A DNA stretch of 64,000 bases from Pseudomonadales bacterium (GTDB taxonomy: Bacteria; Pseudomonadota; Gammaproteobacteria; Pseudomonadales; Azotimanducaceae), in contig JAHRVQ010000053.1 in the NCBI GenBank assembly GCA_019090615.1, positions 23,825 to 87,824 of the forward strand. The letters are read 5' to 3'. The position numbers and the translations under genes were made by a program. Below are positions 28,321 through 37,903 of the stretch, piece by piece. The notes under the pieces were generated by a model, which made no database searches, was not told where the DNA came from, and was given only the letters and a program-made list of their open reading frames with translations. The first letter of the stretch is position 1; each line of letters begins with the position of its first letter.

Positions 28321-29073
28321 ATGAACAAGACGGTTCTATTGACCCGCAGTAACGGTAAAAATACGCTATTGGCCGAGCTGTTAGCCGTAAAAACCCCAGT
28401 TAAATTTAGCCTCCTGAGTCGGCCCCTATTGAGCTATCGGCAGGCCGTCGTAGATGCAAGTTCGAAGTATCATATCGTCAATTTTGACCGTTATGATACG
28501 ACTATATTCACTAGCCAAAATGCAGTAGAGTTTGGCCTCTCACAAATTGAGGTTTATTGGCCCCAATGGCCAGAGTCAATGGACTGGTTGGCGGTTGGGC
28601 CGGCGACTGTTGCTGCGCTTGAGCGATGGGGCGTTGAGGCACTTAGCCCTTCTCAACTAGCCTCAAGTGAAGGTTTACTTCAACTTAACGTATTACAGGC
28701 ACCACTAAACTCCAGAGTACTAATTGTCAGAGGTGTGGGTGGCAGAGAATTGCTTAGAGACCAGCTGCTACATAGAGGGGCGGAAGTGCACTACCTTGAA
28801 GTCTATCGGCGAGAGCCTGTTCAGTATAACGAAGGTTTTTGTGCTCTGCTGAAAGGGGAGGTTGCCGCAGCGGTATATTCTGTTACAGCATTGCTACGAC
28901 TGGTGCAGTTGATTGGCAATGAAATTTCACGTTTTCGTTTAGTAGTGCCTTCGCAGCGGATTCAATCAGTGGCATTTGAAAGTGGATTTGATAAAGTCGA
29001 TCTTGCCGCAAGCCAGGTAGATGACGATATGAGTGATGCATTGGCCAGGGCGATAGCTAAAGGAAACCACTAG
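28321..29073 (+). CDS. hemD: Uroporphyrinogen-III synthase
   Basis: Closes and inverts ring D of hydroxymethylbilane. Poorly conserved family; recognised by VLLTRSNGKNTLLAELL at the start, FTSQNAVEFGL, AVGPATVAALERWGV, LIVRGVGGRELLRDQL, YRREPVQ and the order hemC-hemD-hemX-hemY. 250 residues. A 171 bp gap after hemC holds a degenerate 10 bp repeat (28199-28228). Confidence 0.92.
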   Translation: MNKTVLLTRSNGKNTLLAELLAVKTPVKFSLLSRPLLSYRQAVVDASSKYHIVNFDRYDTTIFTSQNAVEFGLSQIEVYWPQWPESMDWLAVGPATVAALERWGVEALSPSQLASSEGLLQLNVLQAPLNSRVLIVRGVGGRELLRDQLLHRGAEVHYLEVYRREPVQYNEGFCALLKGEVAAAVYSVTALLRLVQLIGNEISRFRLVVPSQRIQSVAFESGFDKVDLAASQVDDDMSDALARAIAKGNH

Positions 29074-29089
29074 TGTCGAATTATTCAAA

Positions 29090-30337
29090 ATGACTAAATC
29101 CAAAAATGAAAATCTGTCGCCAGGCGATAAGAAAGCAGTACCAGCGTCAAAAAAAATGGCGCCGAAACAAAATTCCGAGTCCGGACCCGTATCTGAGGCC
29201 AAATCGCCAATAGGAGCAGCAGAGGAAAATACCACAGATGACGTTTCTTCTCGGGCACAGAAGAAAAAAAACAGGCAAAAAACTACCGCTCAGGCTTCGA
29301 CTAAATCTGCCACCTTAGCCACTATACTTGCGCTAATTGCTTTAATAGTGGGCATTTATAGTGCCGTAAGTATTTATCAAATGCCGGTTGATGCAATGGC
29401 TAATACCCAGTTAGCTCTTGAAACGGATATGGCAGAATTGAAATCTGAGCTTCAATTCTTCAAAGACCTGCTGGCGGTTCGAGATCTCGAAGTGAAAAAT
29501 GCTGTTGATGATTTGACTAAGGTGCAACAGGTGAATACCCAGGCCCTAGATAAAAAGTTGTCACAATCATTGGTGGATATACGTAGAACCATTGGCACAT
29601 CCGGGCAAGACTGGTTGTTGGCGGAAGTTGAATATCTGGTGCGCCTGGGTAACCAGAGAGTAATTATGGAAGCGGATCCACAGGGCGCGATTGCTTTATT
29701 TGAAGCGGCCGACGGGATAATTCGTGATGCCGAAGGGATTATTGCTTTTGATCTACGTCAAGCGTTGGCGAACGATATTGCAGTACTGAATGCGGTAGAT
29801 ACGGTTGATGTCGAAGGCGTTTTTGTCAAGCTGGGCGCGTTGGTGCCGCAGATAGGTGAGCTCAAGCAAAAATCCTTGCAATTTAAACCTGCGGCGCTGG
29901 CCACACCATTGCCGGCTGATATGGATATTGTCGATGCAACACTTTTTCGCTTTGGGCAGATGTTCGATCGATTTTTCAATCTGATTGATTATCGTAGTGG
30001 GGATGAAGTCATTGTGCCGATATTGCCACCAGAGGCAGAACAATATCTACGGCAAAATATTGTGATGAAATTACAATTTGCCCAGCTTGGCATGTTGAAA
30101 TCAAATCAGCAGGTATTTAGCCAGAGTTTGCTGGAGAGCATTCAGTGGATTCAACGTTATTTTGATCCGCATGATGTAAGAACAAAATCGGTACTTGCAT
30201 CCCTGGCTTCGTTGCAGGCAGTTAACGTTAAACAGAGTTTGCCGGATGTAACTGGCTCGTTGAGTGCCGTGCGGCAATTATTGGTAAAATTCCATCAACA
30301 GGCTGCCAGGGACGATGAAGGTGAGTTAAAGAAATGA
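29090..30337 (+). CDS. hemX: HemX family membrane protein
   Basis: Accessory protein of the hem operon, often mislabelled as a uroporphyrinogen methyltransferase. Seen: low-complexity basic and acidic cytoplasmic tail (1-70), one membrane helix (about 75-95, LATILALIALIVGIYSAVSI), a coiled-coil (MAELKSELQFFKDLL) and the DUF513 domain with DWLLAEVEYLVRLGNQRV. 415 residues. It starts 16 bp after hemD and is 10 bp before hemY. Confidence 0.92.
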   Translation: MTKSKNENLSPGDKKAVPASKKMAPKQNSESGPVSEAKSPIGAAEENTTDDVSSRAQKKKNRQKTTAQASTKSATLATILALIALIVGIYSAVSIYQMPVDAMANTQLALETDMAELKSELQFFKDLLAVRDLEVKNAVDDLTKVQQVNTQALDKKLSQSLVDIRRTIGTSGQDWLLAEVEYLVRLGNQRVIMEADPQGAIALFEAADGIIRDAEGIIAFDLRQALANDIAVLNAVDTVDVEGVFVKLGALVPQIGELKQKSLQFKPAALATPLPADMDIVDATLFRFGQMFDRFFNLIDYRSGDEVIVPILPPEAEQYLRQNIVMKLQFAQLGMLKSNQQVFSQSLLESIQWIQRYFDPHDVRTKSVLASLASLQAVNVKQSLPDVTGSLSAVRQLLVKFHQQAARDDEGELKK

Positions 30338-30347
30338 TGGAACGTTA

Positions 30348-31556
30348 ATGACAAAATCGGTAATGAAACTACTCGCGGTGCTTTTACTGGCTGGCTGGCT
30401 GGGTACGCTGGTGACCAAAGATCCAGGTTATGTGCTTATTTCATATGCGGGTGCCAGTTTACAGACTGGGATATGGGTATTCCTTGTCTTAACGTTGCTG
30501 GCAGTAGGGGTTTTTTATGCTTTTTTAAGGCTGCTTGTATCCATGTTGGGGGTCGGTGAAAAGTTGCGTGTCTGGGGGAATGTAAGAAGGCGGCGGAAGG
30601 CGTATGAGCTCACTCAACGGGGTCTTGTTTATATGCAGGAAGGTGATTTGATCAGGGCTGAAAAATTTTTGATCAGTGGTGCCGCTTTGCACGAAATGCC
30701 AGTAGTCAATTTCATTAACGCAGCGAAAGCAGCTGATGCGCGTAATGACCCTGAACAAAGAGAGACTTATTTAAGGCAAGCACGCGAAGCTGATGCCTCC
30801 GCGAGTGCTGCGGTAACATTTGCTGCCGCCGAAATGGCCGCAAAACGACAGGATTGGCAGTTTTGTTTGGATCAATTAGTGGGCCTGAAGGAAAACCAGC
30901 TGGTTATAATGTTGAAGCAAGAAGCTTTTGAAGCATTAGAAAAATGGGACCAGTTTGCTAAGCTTTGGCCAAAGTTTGTTAAATATACGCGTTTAAGTGA
31001 ATCACAATTAAATACGTTAGAGAATAAAGTCTTAATAGCCAGAATGTCGAATCTCGGCTCCGAGAGTGACCATGCCATTGCCGATAACTCTATATCAAAT
31101 AATGAGCGGCTTCGAGATATCTATCAACAGGCGTCTGAAAGTAGCAAAATTGATCCAGCGGTAGTGAAGAGTTTTTGTAATTTTGTTGATGATGAGAAGC
31201 TAGCCGAGGCAACTTTACGTCGAGTTCTGAAAAAGGCCTGGTCTGGTCAGTTGTTAGAAATTTATGCGCTGTTGGGCAAAGAAACATTGAATCGACGGAT
31301 AAAAAATGCAGAAGGGTGGCTTAAGAGCCATCCAGCGGATGGTTATTTGTATCACTGCCTGGGTTTACTGTATGTACAACTCGATGATCGTCCTAAAGCG
31401 AAACAGGCCTTTGAGCAAAGTGTGAATAATGGCAATCCGCCGGGTGCGAGCCGATGCCTTGCTGGCCAGCTTGCATTTGATGGAGATTATGAACAGAGCA
31501 ATGAGTATTTGCGGCTTGAGCTGGAAGCCCTGACAGGCAGACCAGAATCGTTCTGA
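30348..31556 (+). CDS. hemY: HemY TPR membrane protein
   Basis: Two N-terminal membrane helices (about 4-22 and 37-65) flank a conserved KDPGYVLISY segment, then a TPR domain (AYELTQRGLVYMQEGDLIRAEKFL; later YHCLGLLYVQLDDRPKAKQAFEQS). 402 residues, typical of the proteobacterial HemY, which is not the Gram-positive coproporphyrinogen oxidase of the same name. Last gene of hemCDXY. Confidence 0.93.
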   Translation: MTKSVMKLLAVLLLAGWLGTLVTKDPGYVLISYAGASLQTGIWVFLVLTLLAVGVFYAFLRLLVSMLGVGEKLRVWGNVRRRRKAYELTQRGLVYMQEGDLIRAEKFLISGAALHEMPVVNFINAAKAADARNDPEQRETYLRQAREADASASAAVTFAAAEMAAKRQDWQFCLDQLVGLKENQLVIMLKQEAFEALEKWDQFAKLWPKFVKYTRLSESQLNTLENKVLIARMSNLGSESDHAIADNSISNNERLRDIYQQASESSKIDPAVVKSFCNFVDDEKLAEATLRRVLKKAWSGQLLEIYALLGKETLNRRIKNAEGWLKSHPADGYLYHCLGLLYVQLDDRPKAKQAFEQSVNNGNPPGASRCLAGQLAFDGDYEQSNEYLRLELEALTGRPESF

Positions 31557-31573
31557 TTAGACACCGTGTTGTT

Positions 31574-31604
31574 GTTAATGGATCTTAATCAGCGGTCTGC
31601 TGGT
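31574..31604 (+). repeat. Interspersed 31 bp motif, copy 3
   Basis: Reads GTTAATGGATCTTAATCAG then CGGTCTGCTGGT after hemY. An inverted partial match (TCTGATTAGAC) sits at the hemY stop, so the pair could form a hairpin. Confidence 0.5.
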
Positions 31605-31675
31605 CATAATAGCCTGTTGGCTAAGGACATTAGAGCGAGTACTAAATACTGTTTCTAACGTTGATAGGGCGAGTA

Positions 31676-32398
31676 TTATTTAGCGCGAGGTGCATAGGAA
31701 AAGATGTCCGAGAACATATTTTTTTCAGGCAGTCCGTTTTCTACGTAGAGGTCCAGGGTGGCATAGACCATGCCAGGACTCCCGCTAACAAATACCGTAG
31801 TGTCAGAAACGTCGCCCAGGTCATCAAGTGCTATGTTGCCGACCAGACCTGTTTTACCCTGCCAATCGGGTGAGGTTTCTGGTTCGCTGACGACAGGGAC
31901 AAAATGAAAGTTTTTGTCTTTTTCTTCCCATGACTTGCAAAGGTCTGATAAATATAAATCTTTGTCTGCTAGTACGCCCCAGTAGAGGTGCACAGGATGT
32001 TCTAAACCGCCTGGGAGTATTGATTCGATTATACTTTTCATTTGTGTGATGCCGGTACTGGCTGCAAGCATTAATAACGGGCCAGCGGGTGCTTTTTCTA
32101 AAAAGCAGTCACCCAGAGGTAGTTCAAGGTCAATCACTTTGGCTTCGTCGAGCAGGGTTTCGATGATTTTTGAGTCTTCAGATCCTGGGGTGGGTCTGAT
32201 ATGAATTTCTACCATGCCTTCTAATGATGGTGCTGAGGCAATTGAAAAAGGGCATTTTTTATTTGTTGGTAAAATCATTTGCAGGTACTGGCCTGCCTTA
32301 AAATCAACTGATTCGCCTTCAGGTATTTTCAAAAAAATACGTCGGGTGTCATGGTTATAATATTCGATAGAATCAACGGGACAACTTAGGGTTTTCAA
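31676..32398 (-). CDS. fre: NAD(P)H-flavin reductase family protein
   Basis: FAD-binding and NAD-binding oxidoreductase of the Fre/LuxG type, 240 residues. Seen: FAD-contact KAGQYLQMILP and CPFSIASAP motifs, nicotinamide-binding LLMLAASTGITQMKSI, and C-terminal VFVSGSPGMVYATLD. Such enzymes reduce free flavins or serve as electron donors for oxygenases. It lies 119 bp downstream of rho on the same strand; ubiD, which often sits between rho and fre, is absent. Confidence 0.85.
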   Translation of the reverse strand: MKTLSCPVDSIEYYNHDTRRIFLKIPEGESVDFKAGQYLQMILPTNKKCPFSIASAPSLEGMVEIHIRPTPGSEDSKIIETLLDEAKVIDLELPLGDCFLEKAPAGPLLMLAASTGITQMKSIIESILPGGLEHPVHLYWGVLADKDLYLSDLCKSWEEKDKNFHFVPVVSEPETSPDWQGKTGLVGNIALDDLGDVSDTTVFVSGSPGMVYATLDLYVENGLPEKNMFSDIFSYAPRAK

Positions 32399-32517
32399 TA
32401 TTTCGGCCTCTAATTCGATTGGAACGTTTATCTTCTGTTTGTTTTTGTTGAGGTATTTTGTTTCGATTTGTCTGCTTCAGTTTTTTTAAGTCAAACTGCA
32501 GTTTGTTAGGCGGTGCG

Positions 32518-33777
32518 CTATTTGCGTTTCATTGAGCCAAAAAATTCTTCATTAGTTTTAGTTTTTTTCATCCGTTCTAACAAAAATTCAATGGCTGCAA
32601 GATCATCCATTTCATGCAGTATTTTGCGCAGTATCCAGGCTTTTTGCAATTCTTCTTCGGTCATTAGTAAATCTTCTCGGCGAGTACCTGAACGACGAAT
32701 GTTGATTGCTGGGTATACGCGTTTTTCAGCAATTTTCCTTTCGAGGTGCAATTCCTGGTTGCCGGTGCCTTTAAATTCTTCGTAAATGACTTCGTCCATT
32801 TTTGAGCCGGTATCGATAAGACAGGTAGCAATAATAGTTAGGCTGCCACCTTCTTCTATGTTCCGCGCAGCTCCAAAGAATCGTTTGGGCCGCTCTAGTG
32901 CGTGGGCGTCTATACCGCCGGTAAGTACCTTGCCTGAAGCAGGTATCACAGTATTGTAGGCGCGTGCCAGGCGGGTGATCGAATCGAGTAATATAACCAC
33001 GTCAGCTTTATGTTCGACCAGGCGTTTGGCCTTCTCGATGACCATTTCACTCACCTGAACATGTCGCGATGGTGGTTCATCAAAGGTGCTGGCGACTACC
33101 TCACCACGAACTGAGCGTTGCATTTCTGTGACTTCCTCTGGTCGCTCGTCGATCAACAATACAATTAGGTGGCACTCTGGGTTGTTGCGCGCAATTGATT
33201 GGGCAATATTTTGTAGGATAAGTGTTTTACCGGCCTTAGGCGGTGAAACAATTAGCCCTCTCTGGCCCTTACCAATAGGCGATGACAGGTCAATTATCCT
33301 GGAGGTTAAATCTTCTGTGCTGCCATTGCCTGCTTCAAGGTTTAAAGATTCGTCAGGGAAGAGCGGTGTAAGGTTTTCAAAAAGTATTTTGTTTTTGGAT
33401 TCTGCGGGGTCGGTAAAGTTGATTTTGTCGACTTTCAAAAGGGCGAAATATCGCTCGCTGTCTTTTGGTGGACGAATTTTGCCAGATACGCTGTCGCCGG
33501 TTCTTAGGTTGAAGCGTCTAATTTGGCTTGGTGATACATAAATATCATCGGGCCCTGCCAAATAAGAGCTGTCGGCGGAGCGTAGAAACCCAAATCCGTC
33601 CTGGAGTATTTCTAAAGTTCCATCGCCATAAATAGCCTCGCCACCCTTTGCATGTTTGCGCAATACGCTAGCAATGATTTCCTGTTTTCGAGATCGGCCC
33701 AAGTTATCCATGCCCATATCGTGAGCAATTTCTAGAAGCTCGGGAATTGGTTTGGCTTTGAGGTCAGTTAGATTCAT
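32518..33777 (-). CDS. rho: Transcription termination factor Rho
   Basis: Hexameric RNA helicase that ends transcription. Seen: N-terminal Rho-N helical region, cold-shock-like RNA-binding domain ([18 protein letters not shown]), P-loop [15 protein letters not shown], Walker [18 protein letters not shown], and the Q and R loops including [10 protein letters not shown]. 419 residues, full length. A 575 bp leader separates it from trxA; long leaders are usual for autogenously controlled rho genes. Confidence 0.98.
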   Translation of the reverse strand: MNLTDLKAKPIPELLEIAHDMGMDNLGRSRKQEIIASVLRKHAKGGEAIYGDGTLEILQDGFGFLRSADSSYLAGPDDIYVSPSQIRRFNLRTGDSVSGKIRPPKDSERYFALLKVDKINFTDPAESKNKILFENLTPLFPDESLNLEAGNGSTEDLTSRIIDLSSPIGKGQRGLIVSPPKAGKTLILQNIAQSIARNNPECHLIVLLIDERPEEVTEMQRSVRGEVVASTFDEPPSRHVQVSEMVIEKAKRLVEHKADVVILLDSITRLARAYNTVIPASGKVLTGGIDAHALERPKRFFGAARNIEEGGSLTIIATCLIDTGSKMDEVIYEEFKGTGNQELHLERKIAEKRVYPAINIRRSGTRREDLLMTEEELQKAWILRKILHEMDDLAAIEFLLERMKKTKTNEEFFGSMKRK

Positions 33778-34352
33778 AGGTAAAGTCGTTGATTTGTCTG
33801 TTAGGAAAACGCAATAGTGCGTTGGATTTAGGTGTAGAGATGAAGCTGGAAGAGGGTTAGTTTTGAATGAGGGGTGGTCTAAGGCTTTTAGTTTAGACTA
33901 TAGCGGTTTAGTGCGCTTCGTCCACTCATTGTCGATTTAGGTAAGCAAATTGTCGTTTTTTTTGTCTGTTGTCAACCCCCAATTTAATTTTCTTATGGCA
34001 ACAGGCACTTTGCTGGGGTGTATAGGCGGCCAACATTGGGCTGCCTGACTTAATGCTTAACAATGTATATGGTTTTTGTTCACTCTTTTGTTGATCAACG
34101 CTTTAAAGCTCAGGGGCTATTTTTTCTGCCTGCTGAGCCGCTTAATTACGAAGGCATTGGTGAGTATAGTTTAGCATAGGTATGTTGACTGCAGGATGTG
34201 AATGTAATGAGTCGCGATAGACCTTTTATTGTCGAGCCCGAACCCCCTGAGACAGAGATGACAACCGTCGCAGGGGACTTCAGGATATGATTTGCCGTTT
34301 ATAACAGCATAGATGACAATGCGTATGCTAGTTAAATAAACCTGTTGGACAG
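33778..34352. other. Long leader between trxA and rho
   Basis: 575 bp, mostly AT-rich. It probably contains the rho promoter and its untranslated leader. It also holds a 27-codon plus-strand frame (34207-34290) listed separately and a 7 bp hairpin (34346-34352 with 34363-34369) at the trxA end. Confidence 0.5.
34207..34290 (+). CDS. Candidate 27-residue protein in the trxA-rho gap
   Basis: ATG at 34207 with AGGATG ten bases upstream opens a 27-codon frame (MSRDRPFIVEPEPPETEM then TTVAGDFRI). The Pro/Glu-rich composition looks protein-like, but the frame is short, on the opposite strand to its neighbours, and could be chance. I do not recognise it. Confidence 0.22.
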   Translation: MSRDRPFIVEPEPPETEMTTVAGDFRI

Positions 34353-34676
34353 TTAAATGTTGCTGTCCAGAAAGGCAGTTAGCTGTGATTTTGATAATGC
34401 TCCGACCTTGGTCGCTTCGACGCTACCGTTTTTAAACAACATTAAGGTTGGAATGCCTCGAATACCATATTTTGGCGGTGTGTTCTCGTTAGCATCAATA
34501 TCCAGTTTGCAGATTTTCATCTTGCCATCATATTCGGCGGCGATCTCTTCCAGGACCGGTGCAATTACCTTACATGGGCCACACCATTCTGCCCAATAAT
34601 CTACAAGTACTGGCAGGTCTGAATTTAGCACTTCATTTTCGAAATTGTCATCGGTTACATGACTGATGTTAGTCAT
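34353..34676 (-). CDS. trxA: Thioredoxin
   Basis: Cytoplasmic disulfide reductase. Active site WCGPC (Cys32, Cys35), the WAEWCGPCK core, the cis-proline in [11 protein letters not shown], and a 107-residue length. ATG at 34676 is supported by AGGAG ten bases upstream; the frame from 34706 would add ten residues. Upstream of rho as in many gammaproteobacteria. Confidence 0.96.
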   Translation of the reverse strand: MTNISHVTDDNFENEVLNSDLPVLVDYWAEWCGPCKVIAPVLEEIAAEYDGKMKICKLDIDANENTPPKYGIRGIPTLMLFKNGSVEATKVGALSKSQLTAFLDSNI

Positions 34677-34798
34677 CGGTTGTTTGCTCCTAGAATGCAG
34701 AATCATTTTAAGAGCGTATCCTATGCTTCAGATAGGAATTACTCAACCGAAAACCTACTAAGATCATTGAAATTATTTGAACAGTTTGAGCTGACAAG

Positions 34799-35830
<1,032 letters not shown>

Positions 35831-36068
35831 TCAGGTGAGTACTTGTAGAATGTTATAAGTATGCATTCTATAAGCCGGGTTTGCGTAAAAATCTCGCGCC
35901 TCTGAATTGATTCGGGGCAAATTTATCTTTACTTAATTGCGCCGTTTGCCAATCAACTGAGCATTCGGCGGTCAGTATAGACGATACGCGAATGAGTCGT
36001 CATGTGGAATCCTGGCTTTTGGTTTTTGCACCTTTAAGCGTGGCCAGGTCAAATTTGGTTGACAGCAA

Positions 36069-36713
36069 TTGAGTGTTGAGGCTAAGGTGCTGACAAATTG
36101 TCACCACGGTATAATTGTTTTGGTAGGGTTAGCTGTCAAGGCGTCTTCAAACACATTAGTACGATTGCGTTCGTCGGCGCGTGAACTCTTTGTTCGGGAG
36201 GGATATCACAATACTCGGCCTCAGGATATAGCAAAACATGCGGGTGTTGCGAATGGCACGTTCTATTTACATTTTAAGGACAAAAAGGCCGCTTTTCTTG
36301 ATTTTGCGCAGCAGGCGCAAACCGAACTGGTCGATTGCCTCAAAGTAAACCTGGACGGGGTAGAGGGTCATCGGGAACGCTGGCGGGTATTATTTAATAC
36401 CTTTATTCGGTTTGGTACAGAACACTCCGGCCTACTTAATGCAGCTTTTCTTGATCCCGTTTTGATTGCGCCAGATGATGATGATGCCTGGCAAATGTAC
36501 GATGGGCTGGGAAAATTTGTCAGCCTGGCAATTAAACAAAAATATGATGGGGTGGCGGTTGTCGCTGAATATAACCTGGAGCTAATCAGCCATGGGATAT
36601 GCGGCATGTTGCGACATGCTTTGACTTATGCTGTGCGTAAAGAACTTGATTTTGAAAAGTTGGCTGATGATTTGAGCCTGTTCATTGACCGTGGACTGGG
36701 TCTGGAAACTTAA
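36069..36713 (+). CDS. TetR family transcriptional regulator
   Basis: N-terminal helix-turn-helix of the TetR type: ARELFVREGYHNTRPQDIAKHAGVANG, then TFYLHFKDKKAAFLDF. The C-terminal ligand domain has no recognisable signature. No ATG precedes the HTH in frame; TTG at 36069 or GTG at 36084 are the likely starts, so the N-terminus is uncertain. It precedes an unrecognised possible metal-binding protein by about 80 bp on the same strand and may control it. Confidence 0.85.
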   Translation: MSVEAKVLTNCHHGIIVLVGLAVKASSNTLVRLRSSARELFVREGYHNTRPQDIAKHAGVANGTFYLHFKDKKAAFLDFAQQAQTELVDCLKVNLDGVEGHRERWRVLFNTFIRFGTEHSGLLNAAFLDPVLIAPDDDDAWQMYDGLGKFVSLAIKQKYDGVAVVAEYNLELISHGICGMLRHALTYAVRKELDFEKLADDLSLFIDRGLGLET

Positions 36714-36796
36714 GTTCTACAGCTGGGCTTTTTAGTCTAGATATCCATGTCGTAGTAATTTTTGAATATACAATATTTAAATCACTGGTGAGATTT

Positions 36797-37813
36797 ATGA
36801 CTCGATTAATTTATTCCAAACAGGAAATTGAAGCTGAGCGAGACTATGCGGTCCCGCATATTGAATGTGGGTTAAAGCTGCATGGCGGCTTTGATACTGA
36901 AGGCAATTATATTGTACCGCGTTCGAAATATCGCTTTGAGGCGGTAAAAAACTGGATGGATCAGCTTGAATCTAATGGCACTGAATTGGTGGCTGCTACA
37001 ACTGAGCTGTTAACTGAGCCAAATTTCCCGAATGTTGAGCAACAGATATTTCTGGTAAAAAATGGTATCGAGCAACCTTTATGGGATTCGTTGACCATTG
37101 CAGGGCTGATTGAAGGCAGGGGAAGATTGCTAGCAGAGTTTGAAGCACCAGATTTTCAGCCAATTATAGTCGAGGATATATCCGGTACGGCACTTGCGCA
37201 TATGAACAAAGGTTTATTAACTTCCCATGGCTGGGATGAAGGTGGACGACTGGAAACGGGTCTTGGTGGGCATGAAGTTATGTGGTTTGCGGTTCGGGAC
37301 CTGATTTTTGGTAAGGATAAATATCCTATACCCACAGCGCCGACCTCCATTGCGCGGGAATCAACTGATCGCGAAATGGCACAATTGCCGCCAGAGCATG
37401 AAATGATTGTATCGTTGTTAATGAATGTGCTGATGGTAGAAGTCAGGGCTGAACGAGTTTTTAGCTTTTACGAAGATGTTATTGGTGATGAATCACTTTT
37501 TGTTGATCGTCGAGCAGAGGCAAAACATGCGATAAAATTGGTCAATCGTATTCGCATAGATGAAGCCGTACATGTTGACTGGTTACGCACCGCGGTGACC
37601 GAATTTAGGAGTAGCACTATTAAAACTGTGACCGGTGAACAGGTAAGTGGCGCTTCTATTATGGACCCAGTCTGGGAAAAAATGATTCGATGGCATGCAG
37701 TTGATGTGCATACAGCTAATTTAGAAAATAATGTTCAGGCTTTGGATGAGAAAATACTAGCAGCGCCTAATGGTGCTGATATCATTGATGAGTTCAAACA
37801 ACTAGCGGCCTAG
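36797..37813 (+). CDS. Unrecognised protein with two ExxH motifs (ferritin-like?)
   Basis: 338 residues, no membrane helix or signal peptide. I do not recognise the family. The C-terminal half is helical and carries carboxylate and histidine pairs spaced as in diiron ferritin-like proteins: EVRAE (about 215-219), AEAKH (about 240-244) and DEAVH (about 256-259), giving two ExxH motifs, with further His residues in RWHAVDVH. The N-terminal half has IVEDISGTALAHMNKGL and GLGGHEVMWFAVRDL. ATG at 36797 preceded by GGTGAG; a GTG at 36788 is possible. Downstream of a TetR gene. A diiron enzyme or metal storage role is inference. Confidence 0.75.
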   Translation: MTRLIYSKQEIEAERDYAVPHIECGLKLHGGFDTEGNYIVPRSKYRFEAVKNWMDQLESNGTELVAATTELLTEPNFPNVEQQIFLVKNGIEQPLWDSLTIAGLIEGRGRLLAEFEAPDFQPIIVEDISGTALAHMNKGLLTSHGWDEGGRLETGLGGHEVMWFAVRDLIFGKDKYPIPTAPTSIARESTDREMAQLPPEHEMIVSLLMNVLMVEVRAERVFSFYEDVIGDESLFVDRRAEAKHAIKLVNRIRIDEAVHVDWLRTAVTEFRSSTIKTVTGEQVSGASIMDPVWEKMIRWHAVDVHTANLENNVQALDEKILAAPNGADIIDEFKQLAA

Positions 37814-37903
37814 AGAGGCTAGTTTATGTGGCTGGTGAATTTGAAGGTGGATTTTTAGGTTCACTACAACATACTATATTATCACCGATCAGGATATTAC
37901 TGA

